Shown: positions 52,706 to 62,910, counted from the first letter of the stretch. The stretch is DNA of 64,000 nt from Bradyrhizobium arachidis (GCF_024758505.1 NZ_CP077970.1:5890001-5954000); one strand, 5' to 3'. Made by a program: numbers and translations. The notes: generated by a model not told the origin, from the letters alone.

Positions 52706-53365
52706 CTAACGTGACCGGAGCCCGCTCCGATCGTCGTCATCCTCCACCAGCCTCGCCCGAACCGCGTGTCGGACCAGGCCTGCGGTCGAATTCACGCCCA
52801 GCTTGCGCATCGCCGCCGCCCGATGCGCCTCGGTGGTCTTGACACTGAGGTTGAGAACCCCGCTGATGCTCTTGTTGCTGTAACCCTCAGCAACCAGCTT
52901 GACGACGATTTGCTCGCGCGGCGTCAGCTCGTGGTTCCCGTCGCGAGCACCCGATCCGTGATGATCCAGCTCACCTCGGCAGCTTCTGGTGCAGAACGGC
53001 CGGTGCTGCAGAAGCGACTCGACCGCCGTCAACAACAGCTTATTTGCGTCCGACTTCACCAGGAACGCGCGTGCGCCGGCCTCAAACGCCTGTTGGGCCA
53101 GCAGACTTGAGTTGTGGACCGTGAAGATCAGCACCTCCGTCTGCAACGGATACTGCCGGATGCGCCGAGCGACCTCCACTCCCGTCATTCGCGGCATGGA
53201 GAAGTCGACGATCGCAACATGAGGCTGATTCTCGATTGCAGCGGCCACCGCCCTGCCACCGTCGTTGGCCTCGGCCACCACTTCCCAATCCGCCCGTTGC
53301 TCGAGCACGGCGCGCAGACCCGATCGCACCGCATCGTGATCATCAGCGATAAGAAATCGTTTCAT
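52706..53365 (-). CDS. NarL/FixJ-family response regulator (second of tandem pair)
   Basis: A 219-residue paralogue of the downstream regulator. Phosphorylation site D54 is in VAIVDFSMPRMTG. The LuxR output domain is LTPREQIVVKLVAEGYSNKSIS with NLSVKTTEAHRAAAMRKLG. The two share the same residue spacing and much of their sequence, so they probably arose by tandem duplication. The histidine kinase gene lies 95 bases upstream. The ATG at 53365 has GGAG 10 bases before it. Confidence 0.92.
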   Translation of the reverse strand: MKRFLIADDHDAVRSGLRAVLEQRADWEVVAEANDGGRAVAAAIENQPHVAIVDFSMPRMTGVEVARRIRQYPLQTEVLIFTVHNSSLLAQQAFEAGARAFLVKSDANKLLLTAVESLLQHRPFCTRSCRGELDHHGSGARDGNHELTPREQIVVKLVAEGYSNKSISGVLNLSVKTTEAHRAAAMRKLGVNSTAGLVRHAVRARLVEDDDDRSGLRSR

Positions 53366-53460
53366 GGCAGAACACTCCAACGTCGTTTACACGGCGGCTC
53401 GGCGCAAGCACGCCTGCAACGGATGAACCATCTCCGTTTGCCGCCGGTCGCCAGTGTTTT

Positions 53461-54645
53461 TCATTTTGTGCCTGCGTTCCCTCCCACGACTGTAGCGGCC
53501 CTTCGCCGAATGCGCTTGCTGGCTGCAAGGTCATGCGGGAACACCGCGCATAAAATGGTGCCGCTATGCCGCCCAGCCGGATCGGGCTGGATATCGAGCG
53601 TGCCTCCGATCTCCCGGAGCCTCGCCTTCATCGCGGGAATTCCGACTCCGATCGATATCGCCTTCGCGTCGCGCCTTGCGGGGTGAACCGAAAGGCCACA
53701 TCCGTCGTCGCTGATCGTCAGCCGAAAATGGTCGTTCGTTGCGTCAATGTTGATTCGCACCTTCGTCGCCTTCGCGTGACGAAACACGTTCGTGAGCGCC
53801 TCCTGAATGACCCGCAACAATGACCGCTGCGTCTCGTAAGGCAATCGGTCGATCTCGGACGCGATTCTGGTCGTGACCCGTAGTGAGGTGCGGGCCGCGA
53901 ATCCCGCGGCGTAATTTTCGACAGTGGCCTTCAAGCCATCGACCGTCAGATTTTGCGGGTGCAGCAGATAGGCAAACGCACGGATTTCCCGCAATGCTTC
54001 GTCAATCGACGCATCGACGTCATCGCAAAGCCGCTCGGTACTGACCGGATCGGCCAGGCCGATCCGAAGTCGCATCAGACCGAGGCTCGCAGCAATCAAG
54101 TGCTGACAGGTCGAATCGTGGAGATCTGATGCAATCCGCTGCTGAATATCCTCCTGAATGGACACCAGGCTGCGCACATCGTCCAACCCCTCGCTAGCGG
54201 TCTCGCCAGGGCCCTTGCGTGCGGCACGATGGCTGCCGATCAGCCGGACAACGCGACCGGTGGCCGGATCGAGGATCGGAACAACGGTCGTCTCCATGTT
54301 TCGCAGCGCGCGGCCCAACGCAAGGCGATGGCAGATTCTGACCTCCGCGCCTTCCAACAGACACTCCCGAAAGGCCTCGCAGACGGATTGTGCATCGTCC
54401 GTGCTCATGCATTCGGAGACGTCCATCTCCCGGATTTCATCTGCCGAGACGCCAAGAACAGACTCGAACGCCGGATTGATCCCCTCGTAGAGGAATCGCC
54501 TCCCCTGTGACGGACGTACTGCGAAGAGCAGATCTGCTGAAAACACCCAGTAGAGCCGGTCGCTCGTTTCCTCCGAACCTATCTGGAGCCATGGTCCGAC
54601 GCTGGTTCGATTCAAATCGTAGGCGGGGGAGTCATGTAGTTTCAC
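53461..54645 (-). CDS. Soluble PAS-domain sensor histidine kinase (HisKA_3 / NarX-DegS type)
   Basis: A 394-residue kinase without transmembrane helices. The N-terminal PAS domain (about 28-140) has FLYEGINPAFESVLGVSADEI. The HisKA_3 domain has the phosphorylated histidine H176 in RIASDLHDSTCQHLIAAS. The HATPase domain shows SDDGCGLS and GVGIPAMKARLREIGGTL. This class pairs with NarL-type regulators, and two are encoded just downstream on the same strand. It starts with GTG after GGAGAAG. The signal is probably cytoplasmic (redox, gas or metabolite) but cannot be named. Confidence 0.92.
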   Translation of the reverse strand: MKLHDSPAYDLNRTSVGPWLQIGSEETSDRLYWVFSADLLFAVRPSQGRRFLYEGINPAFESVLGVSADEIREMDVSECMSTDDAQSVCEAFRECLLEGAEVRICHRLALGRALRNMETTVVPILDPATGRVVRLIGSHRAARKGPGETASEGLDDVRSLVSIQEDIQQRIASDLHDSTCQHLIAASLGLMRLRIGLADPVSTERLCDDVDASIDEALREIRAFAYLLHPQNLTVDGLKATVENYAAGFAARTSLRVTTRIASEIDRLPYETQRSLLRVIQEALTNVFRHAKATKVRINIDATNDHFRLTISDDGCGLSVHPARRDAKAISIGVGIPAMKARLREIGGTLDIQPDPAGRHSGTILCAVFPHDLAASKRIRRRAATVVGGNAGTK

Positions 54646-55038
54646 GGTACGCTCACTCTTCTCCGGCGACTCCTGACATTGAAACTCAATATCGAGGCTC
54701 TTCTCCGTGCCTCGCCGGGCGAGGCATCGACATCACCGGATCGGAAGACGCGCGCCCTTGAGGTCGCCCGATTATACACCCGCTGGAGGGACCACACCAT
54801 CAGGTAGTATTCTCAGACGACTAAAACTCTCGAATCTGTGAGATGCCGCCATTATGCAATTTGTGCCAGTTCGTTCCGGCGCGGCGAAACTCAAAAGCGA
54901 CGCAACCGATATTAAAACTGCCTCAGACGGTTGGCTGCATCTCTAAAATCTTCGACTGAGACGGCGCACACGGAACCCATACTGTCCTTTCTCGGCGATG
55001 ACGCGCCCGGCCGTCACGGTCGATTCACGCGACCCGCC
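54646..55038. other. Intergenic region between histidine kinase and arginine deiminase genes
   Basis: A 393-bp gap upstream of the kinase gene and downstream of arcA. It holds a perfect 7-bp hairpin GCCTCGC-CGG-GCGAGGC (54709-54725) without a T run in either direction, so it is not a typical terminator. Nothing else was recognised, and no coding sequence is supported. Confidence 0.5.
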
Positions 55039-56301
55039 CTAGTAATCCACGGCATCCCTGATGATCGGACAGGTCATGCAATGACCGCCGCCGCGGCCGC
55101 GGCCCAGTTCTGCGCCGACGATGGTGATCACTTCGATCCCCTCCTTGCGCAGCAGCGTGTTGGTGTAGGTGTTGCGATCGTAGGCGAAAACGACACCGGG
55201 GGATGCGCAGACGAGATTGGCTCCACTGTCCCACTGCGTCCGCTCCCGCATATAGGCATTGCCGCCGGTCTCGACGACGCGCAGCTTTTTGAGACCGAGC
55301 GCTTCAGCGACGACATCCACGAAGGGCTTTTCATCCTTGCGCAGCTCGATGCCGGCCGAATTGTTCGCCGGTCGATAGGAGAATGCCGCGATGTTGTTGA
55401 CGATGTCGGGATAGAGCAGCACGCAGTCGCGGTCGGCAAAGGTGAACACCGTATCGAGATGCATCGCGGCGCGCAGCTTGGGCATGGCGGCCACGATCAC
55501 GCGCTCGGCCGCCTTCCTCTTGAACAAGGCCGCGGCGACCTGGCTGATCGCCTGCCGCGAGGTGCGTTCGCTGAGGCCGATCAGGACATTGCCCTTGCCG
55601 ATCGGCATCACGTCACCGCCCTCCAGCGTGGCAAGGCCGTGGTCCTGCGTCGGATCGCCCCACCAGACGTTGACCTTGCCGGCAAAATCCGGGTGGAACT
55701 TGTAGATGGCCGTGGCGAGGATCGGCTCTTCATGCCGCGCCGGCCAATAGAGCGAGTTCAGCGTGACGCCGCCATAGATCCAGCAGGTCGTGTCGCGGGT
55801 GTACAGCGTGTTGGGGAGTGGCGGCAGCAGGTACTCGGTCATGCCTGCAGCCTCGCGGACGAGCTTGAGCATCTCGCCGCCATGAGCATCCGGAAAATCG
55901 TAGGTCGACACACCGCCGATCAGGGTCTCCGCCAAATCGCGCGGCTTGAGGCGTTCGAGATAGCCACGCAGCTCGTCAACCAGACCGAGACCGACCTGGT
56001 TGGGCACCACCTGGTTGTCGAGAATCCACTTCCTGGCCTCCGGAATGGCAACGGTGTCGGCCAGCAGATTGTGCATCTCGACGACCTCGATGCCGCGGTC
56101 GCGCATCTTCTGCACGAAGTCGAAATGATCGCGTTTGGCGTTATCAACCCACAATACGTCGTCGAACAGCAACGTGTCGCAATTCGACGGCGTCAGGCGC
56201 TGATGCGCACGGCCCGGCGAGCAGACCATCACCTTGCGCAGTTGGCCGACCTCCGAATGAACGCCGAAGGGGATGGAGGAGTCCGAAGCTTGCTTTGCCA
56301 T
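55039..56301 (-). CDS. arcA: Arginine deiminase
   Basis: Hydrolyses arginine to citrulline and ammonia, 420 residues. The catalytic cysteine is C408 in GGGHCMTCP; the His/Asp motif [14 protein letters not shown] and the loop [22 protein letters not shown] are typical of ADI. The ATG at 56301 is preferred; the frame open to 56394 overlaps the antiporter gene. It follows the antiporter by 14 bases. Ornithine carbamoyltransferase and carbamate kinase genes of the classical pathway are not in this window. Confidence 0.95.
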   Translation of the reverse strand: MAKQASDSSIPFGVHSEVGQLRKVMVCSPGRAHQRLTPSNCDTLLFDDVLWVDNAKRDHFDFVQKMRDRGIEVVEMHNLLADTVAIPEARKWILDNQVVPNQVGLGLVDELRGYLERLKPRDLAETLIGGVSTYDFPDAHGGEMLKLVREAAGMTEYLLPPLPNTLYTRDTTCWIYGGVTLNSLYWPARHEEPILATAIYKFHPDFAGKVNVWWGDPTQDHGLATLEGGDVMPIGKGNVLIGLSERTSRQAISQVAAALFKRKAAERVIVAAMPKLRAAMHLDTVFTFADRDCVLLYPDIVNNIAAFSYRPANNSAGIELRKDEKPFVDVVAEALGLKKLRVVETGGNAYMRERTQWDSGANLVCASPGVVFAYDRNTYTNTLLRKEGIEVITIVGAELGRGRGGGHCMTCPIIRDAVDY

Positions 56302-56315
56302 GGGAACTGCCTTGC

Positions 56316-57749
56316 CTAGATGGTGATGTAGCCGGTCGCCAATCCGTGAATCCCGACCACTGCGCCGATCGCGGCTGCGATGAAAATGACCCACTCGACC
56401 GGCGTGAAGACCTTCGCCTTCCGTTCGAGGCGAGCCCAGAAATACAGCACGGTACCGGGCGCGTAGAGAATGGCAGCCAGCAGCAGGTACTTCATTCCGG
56501 CCGCATAGATCAGAAACAGCGTGTAGATGACGGCTATGCCCGTAAAGATCAGGTCGCGTCTACGTTGGTCCGGGCGCTTCTCATAGGTCTCGCCCCGCCT
56601 GACCAGCAAGAGTCCGTAGGCGGCGACCAGGAAAAACGGAATGAGGTTCATGACGCTCGTCAAATTGAGCATCAGCGCAAAAGCGTCTCGGGACCAGTAG
56701 GTGCTGATGACGAAGAGCTGGACGATGACGTTCGTCAGCCACAGGGCCGCAGCGGGCACCTTGTTTGCATTTTCGGTGCCGAACACGGCCGGCATGTCTC
56801 GGGTTCGGCCCGCCGCCGAGAGCACCTCGGCACAGATCAGTGACCAGGCAAGATAGGCCCCGAGCACCGAGATCAGAAGCCCGATACTGACGAAGACGGC
56901 ACCCCAATGCCCGACCACCGCTTCCAGCACCGTCGCCATTGAGGGCTGCCGCATATCGGCGATTTCTGCGCGGGGAAGCACCGCATAGGGCAGCATGGTG
57001 ACGAGCACCATGAGGCTGGTGACGATCACAAAGCCCATGATGGTCGCAGCGCCGACGTGGGATCGCTCCTTGGCATAGCGTGAATAGACGCTGGCGCCCT
57101 CGATCCCGAGGAACACGAACACCGTGACCAGCATGGTGGCGCGGATCTGGTCGAAAAGACCCTTGTCCGGCATGCCCTCGCCGCCCCAGAAATTGGCCCG
57201 GAACATGTCGGCTTTGAACGCAAAGATGAGAATGAGGATGAAGATCAGGATCGGCACGATCTTGGCAACGGTGACGATGGTGTTGATCGCCGCCGCCTGC
57301 TGTACGCCGCGCAGGATCATGAAGTGAAACAGCCAGATCCCGATCGACGCGACGATGATCGCGGTGATCGTATTGCCGTCACCAAACACGGGAAAGAACG
57401 CGCCCAGCGTCGACTTGATCAGGACCCAATAGGATACGTTGCCTATGCAGCTTCCCATCCAGTAGCCGAGCGCAGAGAGGAAGCCCGGATAGTCGCCAAA
57501 TCCTGCCTTCGCGTAGGCATAGACACCGGCGTCGAGATCGGGCTTCCGTTCAGCCAGCGACTGGAAGACGCGGGCCATCGTGTACATGCCCCCGCCGGCG
57601 ATGCACCAGGCGAAGATGGCGCCGAACGGACCGGTGGCGATGCCGAAGGTGCGGGGCAGCGAGAATATGCCTGAGCCGACCATTGAGCCAACCACCATCG
57701 CGGTCAGCGCGAACAGCGAGAGCTTTTGGATTGATGGCGTTGCAGTCAT
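56316..57749 (-). CDS. arcD: APC-family arginine/ornithine antiporter-type permease
   Basis: Basic amino-acid antiporter of 477 residues with about twelve helices. The N-terminal [16 protein letters not shown] is the APC substrate motif, followed by [22 protein letters not shown], typical of ArcD/ArgT-type proteins. It exchanges arginine for ornithine or citrulline made by the deiminase encoded next. The ATG at 57749 has GAGG 8 bases upstream. A paralogue is encoded at 59974-61413. Confidence 0.92.
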   Translation of the reverse strand: MTATPSIQKLSLFALTAMVVGSMVGSGIFSLPRTFGIATGPFGAIFAWCIAGGGMYTMARVFQSLAERKPDLDAGVYAYAKAGFGDYPGFLSALGYWMGSCIGNVSYWVLIKSTLGAFFPVFGDGNTITAIIVASIGIWLFHFMILRGVQQAAAINTIVTVAKIVPILIFILILIFAFKADMFRANFWGGEGMPDKGLFDQIRATMLVTVFVFLGIEGASVYSRYAKERSHVGAATIMGFVIVTSLMVLVTMLPYAVLPRAEIADMRQPSMATVLEAVVGHWGAVFVSIGLLISVLGAYLAWSLICAEVLSAAGRTRDMPAVFGTENANKVPAAALWLTNVIVQLFVISTYWSRDAFALMLNLTSVMNLIPFFLVAAYGLLLVRRGETYEKRPDQRRRDLIFTGIAVIYTLFLIYAAGMKYLLLAAILYAPGTVLYFWARLERKAKVFTPVEWVIFIAAAIGAVVGIHGLATGYITI

Positions 57750-58091
57750 ATGAAGGCCTCGACCCGCGAGCAACGGCCCGGCCAGTCGGCTTTTCCGAGG
57801 TCCGGACCATGCGCCCGCAGCAGGCGGCGGAGTATCGGGTGATTACCTAGTCGAGGGTAAGGATTCCCCTCGCCGCTACGACTTTCACCATCACGTCCGC
57901 GTCACGGCGACGGCAGCTTCAGCACCACAATCTCAATTGAGGCCCGATGCAATGGAACATGGATCATTCATCCCCGGCACCGAGGGTTTTCTCTTATGTT
58001 GGGAGTATCGGCTACGCATTAGCGTTGACGTCATCGTGCCATCAGCGGCATTCCGTCGAGCCGACGGCAACCGGTCCAGCAGGAGGTATCC
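57750..58091. other. Divergent intergenic region between arcD and DUF1269 gene
   Basis: A 342-bp gap that must carry promoters in both directions. A dyad CGAGGG (57852-57857) / CCCTCG (57867-57872) with a 9-base spacer and the palindrome CTCAATTGAG were seen. No FNR/FixK box (TTGAT-N4-ATCAA) and no sigma-54 promoter was found, so anaerobic control of the deiminase operon is not supported by sequence here. Confidence 0.5.
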
Positions 58092-58595
58092 ATGTCCGAT
58101 CTAGTCGCGATCGTGTATCCGTCCGAAGCGAAAGCCGAAGAGGTACGTCAGCGCCTCCTCAAACTGCAGAAGGAGTATCTCATCACACTCAGCGATGCTG
58201 TAATCGCAGTCAAAACGGATTCCGGCGGCATCAAGCTCAATCAGCTCGTCAACACGACCGCGGTCGGCGCCATGACCGGAAGCTTCTGGGGGCTCCTGAT
58301 CGGCGTGCTGTTCCTCAATCCAATCGTCGGCGTCGCGATCGGAGCAGCATCCGGTGCGCTCGGCGGCGCGCTGTCCGATTTCGGCATCGACGACGCCTTC
58401 ATGAAGGACCTGTCCACGACCCTTCAGCCGGGCAACGCAGCGCTGTTCGTCCTGATCAAGCACATGACCGCGGACAAGGTGCTCAAGGAGATCAAGGACG
58501 CCGGCGGGATCGTGCTGAAGACCTCCCTGGACGAGACCAAGGAAAAGGCACTGCGCGACGCACTCGCCAGCGCGGCGGAGCGGCCGGCAGCCTGA
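58092..58595 (+). CDS. DUF1269 domain-containing membrane protein
   Basis: A 167-residue protein of the DUF1269 family. The soluble N-terminus VAIVYPSEAKAEEVRQRLLKLQ and the KTDSGGIKLNQLVNTTAVGAMTG segment are family hallmarks. A glycine-rich hydrophobic hairpin (about 55-95) is the membrane part. A strong AGGAGG precedes the ATG. The function of the family is unknown; members are often linked to envelope stress. It converges on the Bax-inhibitor-like gene with 18 bases between them. Confidence 0.9.
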   Translation: MSDLVAIVYPSEAKAEEVRQRLLKLQKEYLITLSDAVIAVKTDSGGIKLNQLVNTTAVGAMTGSFWGLLIGVLFLNPIVGVAIGAASGALGGALSDFGIDDAFMKDLSTTLQPGNAALFVLIKHMTADKVLKEIKDAGGIVLKTSLDETKEKALRDALASAAERPAA

Positions 58596-58613
58596 AGGGC
58601 TGCCGTTCGCCTC

Positions 58614-59327
58614 TCAACGCCGGCCGCCAGCAAGGCGCAGCATCATCATGAACAGGTTGATGAAATTGAGGTAGAGGGACAGCGCTGATATCACGGACTT
58701 GCGGCCGGCGGACGTTTCATCATCCCTGCTATCGTACATCGCCTTGATCCGTTGCGTATCGTAGGCCGTCAATCCGGCGAATACGCCGACGCCGACGATC
58801 GAGACCAGCCAGTCGAGCCCGGTCGACCGCAGGAACAGGTTGACCAGGCTTGCGATGATGATTCCGATCAGGCCCATGAACAGGAAGGTGCCGAGGCCGG
58901 ACAGGTCGCGCCGGGTCGTGTAGCCAAAAATGCTGAGCGCCCCGAACGTTGCGGCTGCGATGACGAAGACGCGGGTGATCGAGGCGTTGGTATAGATGTG
59001 GAACAGGGTCGAGAGCGAGACGCCGACCAGCGCCGCATAGAGGAAGAACAGGAGGCGCGCGGTTGACACCGACAGCGTATTGATACGCGCGCCGATGAAG
59101 AACACCAGCGCCAGCGGCGCCAGGATGAAGACCCACATCACCGGATTCTGCAGCAGTTCCGGACCCGTGAGCTGGTAGGTCAACCACGCGACAACGGCGG
59201 TGAGACCGACACCCCCGGCCATGTAGTTGTAGATGCGCATCATGTAATTGCGCAGTCCGGCGTCCACCGCGGTCGCGCCGCCGCCGACCGTGCCTGATGT
59301 CGTGACGTTCTGATCAAAGTTGGACAT
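58614..59327 (-). CDS. Bax inhibitor-1/YccA family membrane protein
   Basis: A 237-residue inner-membrane protein with about seven helices. Family features are LRNYMMRIYNYMAGGVGLTAVVAW near the N-terminus and GVFAGLTAYDTQRIKAMYDSRD near the C-terminus. Bacterial members are linked to FtsH protease control or ion leak, but a precise role is unsettled. The ATG follows GGAGG. Confidence 0.93.
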   Translation of the reverse strand: MSNFDQNVTTSGTVGGGATAVDAGLRNYMMRIYNYMAGGVGLTAVVAWLTYQLTGPELLQNPVMWVFILAPLALVFFIGARINTLSVSTARLLFFLYAALVGVSLSTLFHIYTNASITRVFVIAAATFGALSIFGYTTRRDLSGLGTFLFMGLIGIIIASLVNLFLRSTGLDWLVSIVGVGVFAGLTAYDTQRIKAMYDSRDDETSAGRKSVISALSLYLNFINLFMMMLRLAGGRR

Positions 59328-59594
59328 CGCTTGCCTCCTCCCGAACTCGCGGAGCTAGGCCACGCTATTCCCCGGGCCCGAGGGACGGCATCGGACAATC
59401 ACCCGAGTGCCGACGGCGAAAACCACGTATTCCGCTGCAACTGACGGTAGCACCGCGCCCGAGGTTTCGCGGCGACAATCCGCTCGTTACAAACGCGAAA
59501 TCTGGAACCGCCGCTCACTTCTCATCCCTTTGGAGTACGCCTCTTACGGCTTTGTCACTTGGAGGCCGGCCGTGGTCCGGCTTAATCGGGCGGC

Positions 59595-59828
59595 ATGCGC
59601 TTCTTTTTCCACATCGTCGACAAATATGGTCTTTCTCCCGATGGCATCGGATGCGACCATGCCGATCAGGACGCAGCCATCCTGCATGCCCAGCGCATAG
59701 CCGCCGAGCTCGCGAAAGCCGGCGAATTCTTCCGCTCCAGCGTCGTATTTGTGGCTCGTGCCGCCGTTCCCGGACCAGCATCATGCGGCTGCGATCAGGG
59801 CACGGCCGTCCCCATCGCGAAGGTCTGA
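59595..59828 (+). CDS. Small protein, probable DUF6894 family
   Basis: A 77-residue protein starting MRFFFHIVDKYGLSPDGIGCD, followed by AAILHAQRIAAELAKAGEFF. The (M)xxFFHxxD start and a helix rich in Ala after the DxDA segment resemble small DUF6894 proteins common in Bradyrhizobium. The C-terminal third (after VFVARAAVPG) looks less typical, so a frameshift near there is possible. The ribosome site is weak. Function unknown. Confidence 0.5.
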   Translation: MRFFFHIVDKYGLSPDGIGCDHADQDAAILHAQRIAAELAKAGEFFRSSVVFVARAAVPGPASCGCDQGTAVPIAKV

Positions 59829-59973
59829 CGGCGGCCCACGGAGCACTCGCCGATTTCCTGCCCCTGCTCCCTACAGAGAAACCCTGATGTGCGAGCGGGA
59901 GAGCCGCCTCTAAGGTCTGGCCACGATTGGCCGGCATCCCTGCCAGCCTCAACTCGGACTGGAAGGCCATCTC

Positions 59974-61413
59974 ATGGCGCCTTCGTCGAACGAGGCCGAT
60001 CAGAAGCTCTCCCGCAACGCGCTGATCGCCCTTGTGATCGGCTCGATGGTCGGCTCCGGAATCTTCGCATTGCCCGCATCGTTCGGACGAGCCACCGGTG
60101 CATTCGGCGCGATCATCGCCTGGGTGATAGCAGGCGCGGGCATGCTCATGCTGGCTTTGGTGTTCCAATCGCTGTCCCAGCGCAAGCCCGACCTTGATGC
60201 CGGCATTTACGCCTACGCCAAGGCCGGGTTCGGAGACTATATCGGATTCGCTTCAGCCGCCGGCTACTGGATTGGCTGCTGTCTTGCTGACGTCGCCTGC
60301 CTCATTCTGATCAAGGCGACCCTCGGGATATTCTTCCCGGTCTTCGGCGACGGCACGACACCGATCGCCATTGCTTCGGCAACCCTGCTCCTGTGGGGCG
60401 TGCACTTGCTGGTGCTGCGCGGCATCAAGGGAGCGGCCGCGCTCAACACGGTCGCGACCTATGCCAAGATCATCCCGATATTGCTGTTCATTGTCGTGGC
60501 TGCGATCACCCTTGACCGCGAATTGTTTACCCGGAATTTCTGGGGAACGGAGCAGCCGGACCTTTCGGATGTCTTCACCCAGGTCCACAGCACGATGCTG
60601 CTCACCGTATTCGTCTTCGTCGGCATCGAGGGTGCAAGCGTGTATTCCCGCTATGCCCGGAATCGCGCTGACATCGGCTTTGCGACCGTCGCCGGCTTTC
60701 TGTCCGTCCTCTGTCTTCTGGTCCTCGTGACGCTCCTGTCCTACGGCGTTCTGCCACGCGAGGGCCTCGCCGCCCTGCCGACCCCGTCAATGGCGGGCGT
60801 GATGGAAGCGATGGTCGGCCGCTGGGGCGGCGCGTTCATCAGCGTGGCACTGCTGATCTCGATTCTCGGCAACTACCTGTCGTGGTCGTTGCTGGCTGCC
60901 GAGGTCCTGCATTCGGCGGCCGTCAATCGGACCATGCCCTCCTTTCTCGCCCGCGTGAACCTACACAACGTTCCCACGGGCGCGCTCTGGCTGACCAACT
61001 GCGCCATCCAGCTCTTCCTCCTCGTGACCTGGTTTGCCGAATATGCGTTCACGCTCGCATTGAAGATGACGAGCGCGATGACGTTGGTTCCGTATTTCTT
61101 TGTCGCGGCCTACGGTTTGAAGCTTGCCTGGCGCGGCGAGACCTACAACGCCCTCGAGCGGGCGCGCGTCGTCGACGGGGTCCGTTCAGCCGTCGCGACC
61201 CTTTACGCGGCCGGCATGATCTACGCCGGCGGGCCAAAGTTTCTCCTGCTGTCCTCCATCCTTTATGCGCCCGGAACGCTACTGTTCGTTCTTGCAAAAC
61301 GCGAACGCAAGGAGGCGGCCTTCACGCCGTTCGAAGCCGTTCTGTTTGCAGCGATCATGCTCGCCGCCTGCGCCGGCGTCTATGCGCTCGCCATCGGAGC
61401 CATCTCGATCTGA
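59974..61413 (+). CDS. APC-family arginine/ornithine antiporter-type permease (second copy)
   Basis: A 479-residue paralogue of the ArcD-type protein at 56316. The motif [20 protein letters not shown] and the segment [22 protein letters not shown] match nearly position for position. About twelve helices. It is on the opposite strand from arcA, with GGAAGG upstream of the ATG. It may move arginine, ornithine, citrulline or another basic substrate; having two antiporters suggests different substrate pairs or conditions. Confidence 0.9.
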   Translation: MAPSSNEADQKLSRNALIALVIGSMVGSGIFALPASFGRATGAFGAIIAWVIAGAGMLMLALVFQSLSQRKPDLDAGIYAYAKAGFGDYIGFASAAGYWIGCCLADVACLILIKATLGIFFPVFGDGTTPIAIASATLLLWGVHLLVLRGIKGAAALNTVATYAKIIPILLFIVVAAITLDRELFTRNFWGTEQPDLSDVFTQVHSTMLLTVFVFVGIEGASVYSRYARNRADIGFATVAGFLSVLCLLVLVTLLSYGVLPREGLAALPTPSMAGVMEAMVGRWGGAFISVALLISILGNYLSWSLLAAEVLHSAAVNRTMPSFLARVNLHNVPTGALWLTNCAIQLFLLVTWFAEYAFTLALKMTSAMTLVPYFFVAAYGLKLAWRGETYNALERARVVDGVRSAVATLYAAGMIYAGGPKFLLLSSILYAPGTLLFVLAKRERKEAAFTPFEAVLFAAIMLAACAGVYALAIGAISI

Positions 61414-61447
61414 ACCCTGACCACCTCTTGATCACGTGGAGGCGAAC

Positions 61448-61735
61448 ATGAAGATCCGGACTCTCTGCGGCACTCTGATCCTGGCCGGACTGATGGCGGC
61501 TATCGTACCGCCAACCATGTCCCTGGCCCAGTCGAATGCGCCTGTCACATCCGCTCCAAAGGACACTGGCATGTCCGCGCCCAAGGACCAGACCAAGAGC
61601 GAGGCGAAGACCAAGAGCGCGACGCCCAATACCAACATGACCCCGACGAAGCACCGTTACTGGCGTCACCGCGGCGGCAAGCATCCCCACTATGGTAGCC
61701 GGCGCGTGCGTACCCAGGTTCAGGCGCCGCAGTAG
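61448..61735 (+). CDS. Small secreted basic protein, unknown function
   Basis: A 95-residue protein with a clear signal peptide (KIRTLCGTLILAGLMAAIVP, cleavage near SLAQS). The mature part is low-complexity, rich in Lys, Thr, Ser and Pro, ending in a basic His/Arg/Tyr-rich stretch HRYWRHRGGKHPHYG. The ATG at 61448 has GGAGG just upstream. I do not recognise a family. Exported basic tails of this kind are common in small envelope proteins of rhizobia-like bacteria. Confidence 0.65.
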   Translation: MKIRTLCGTLILAGLMAAIVPPTMSLAQSNAPVTSAPKDTGMSAPKDQTKSEAKTKSATPNTNMTPTKHRYWRHRGGKHPHYGSRRVRTQVQAPQ

Positions 61736-61766
61736 GCAAACTCGATCCCAGCATGTTGGTCGACCG

Positions 61767-62900
61767 ATGAATGACGCGAGCACAGAGGAGAGATACCGCG
61801 AGGTCGCACTGCGCGACGAGCCGGCTGATCGTCCTCGCGAAGCCGGACCGCGCAGCTTCTTGGCGACGGGACTGACCCTGCTCGTTGTCGGCGTCGCGCT
61901 GTTCCTGGTCTGGCAGACGGTCTCGAGCCTTCTCATCGTCTTCGCGGGCGTGCTGTTTGCGGCGTTTCTGGATGCGTCCGCGAGGGCCCTGGCGCCGGTC
62001 ATTCCGCTCAATCGCGCCTGGCGGCTGACGCTGGTGCTGTTGCTCCTCTCCGGCGTCGTGGGATTCGGGCTCGACTGGGGAGCGGGCAAGCTGCCGGAGC
62101 AGACGAGGAACTTGATCAAGGTGATGGATACGCAACTCGACATCGTCCAGGAACACCTGCTGTCGTACGGCGTGGAACTGCTCGGACCCGAAGGCGGCCG
62201 CAATTTCTCGCAATGGCTCTTCTCCGATCAGGGCAGGTTTCTCAGCCATGCCCAATTCGTGCTTGGCGGCGCATCAAGCCTGCTGACCGGCGCCCTAGTG
62301 ATCCTGTTCCTCGGGATCCTCTTTGCGTTCGATCCGACCAGCCATCGTGACAGCCTGGTCATGCTGGTGAAACAATCCTATCGCGTACGGGCCAGAGCCG
62401 TCATGGACGAGATGGGCACCGTCATGCGGCTGTGGTTCGTCGGGCAATTGATCCGCATCATCCTCATGACGCTGTGCGTGTGGATCGCGCTCTACTGGAT
62501 CGGGCTCCCCGGACCTTTCGTGCTTGGATTGCAGGCGGGCCTCTCGAATTTCATCCCCTATCTCGGGCCGATCGTGGCCGCCATTCCGATCGCGCTGGTG
62601 GCAATGCCGCTCGGCGCCTCGCTGCTGATCTGGGCCGTCGTCATCTACACAATCATTCAGTCGATCGAAGGCTATGTGATCGGCCCGCTGATCCAGCGCC
62701 AGGCGGTCGAGATCCCTCCGGCCTGGACCTTGGTCGCGATCGTTCTGCTAGGCGCGCTGTTCGGCGTCATGGGCATCGCGCTCGCCATGCCGCTCGTCGC
62801 CGTCGGCCGGGTCGCGATCATCAGGTTCTATGTCGAAGACTGGCTTGGCGATGACCCCAAGCAGGAACTCAACAAGCAGACATTCAACGGCGAACCATGA
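61767..62900 (+). CDS. AI-2E family transporter (PerM-like)
   Basis: Membrane protein of 377 residues with about eight helices. The family signature is in the C-terminal half: GLQAGLSNFIPYLGPIVAAIPIA followed by IQSIEGYVIGPLIQRQAVEIPP. The ATG at 61767 is chosen because the conserved region follows; an open frame to 61692 overlaps the small secreted protein. Members export diverse small molecules or act as sodium/proton antiporters, and the substrate here is unknown. Confidence 0.92.
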   Translation: MNDASTEERYREVALRDEPADRPREAGPRSFLATGLTLLVVGVALFLVWQTVSSLLIVFAGVLFAAFLDASARALAPVIPLNRAWRLTLVLLLLSGVVGFGLDWGAGKLPEQTRNLIKVMDTQLDIVQEHLLSYGVELLGPEGGRNFSQWLFSDQGRFLSHAQFVLGGASSLLTGALVILFLGILFAFDPTSHRDSLVMLVKQSYRVRARAVMDEMGTVMRLWFVGQLIRIILMTLCVWIALYWIGLPGPFVLGLQAGLSNFIPYLGPIVAAIPIALVAMPLGASLLIWAVVIYTIIQSIEGYVIGPLIQRQAVEIPPAWTLVAIVLLGALFGVMGIALAMPLVAVGRVAIIRFYVEDWLGDDPKQELNKQTFNGEP

Positions 62901-62910
62901 GTGGATGGTC

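Noticed and set aside
54709..54725. Hairpin GCCTCGC/GCGAGGC as a terminator
   Set aside because: No T run follows on either strand and it lies in the kinase leader, not after arcA.
57852..57872. CGAGGG/CCCTCG dyad as an anaerobic (FNR/FixK) control site for arcD-arcA
   Set aside because: It does not resemble TTGAT-N4-ATCAA, and no other such box is present in the gap.
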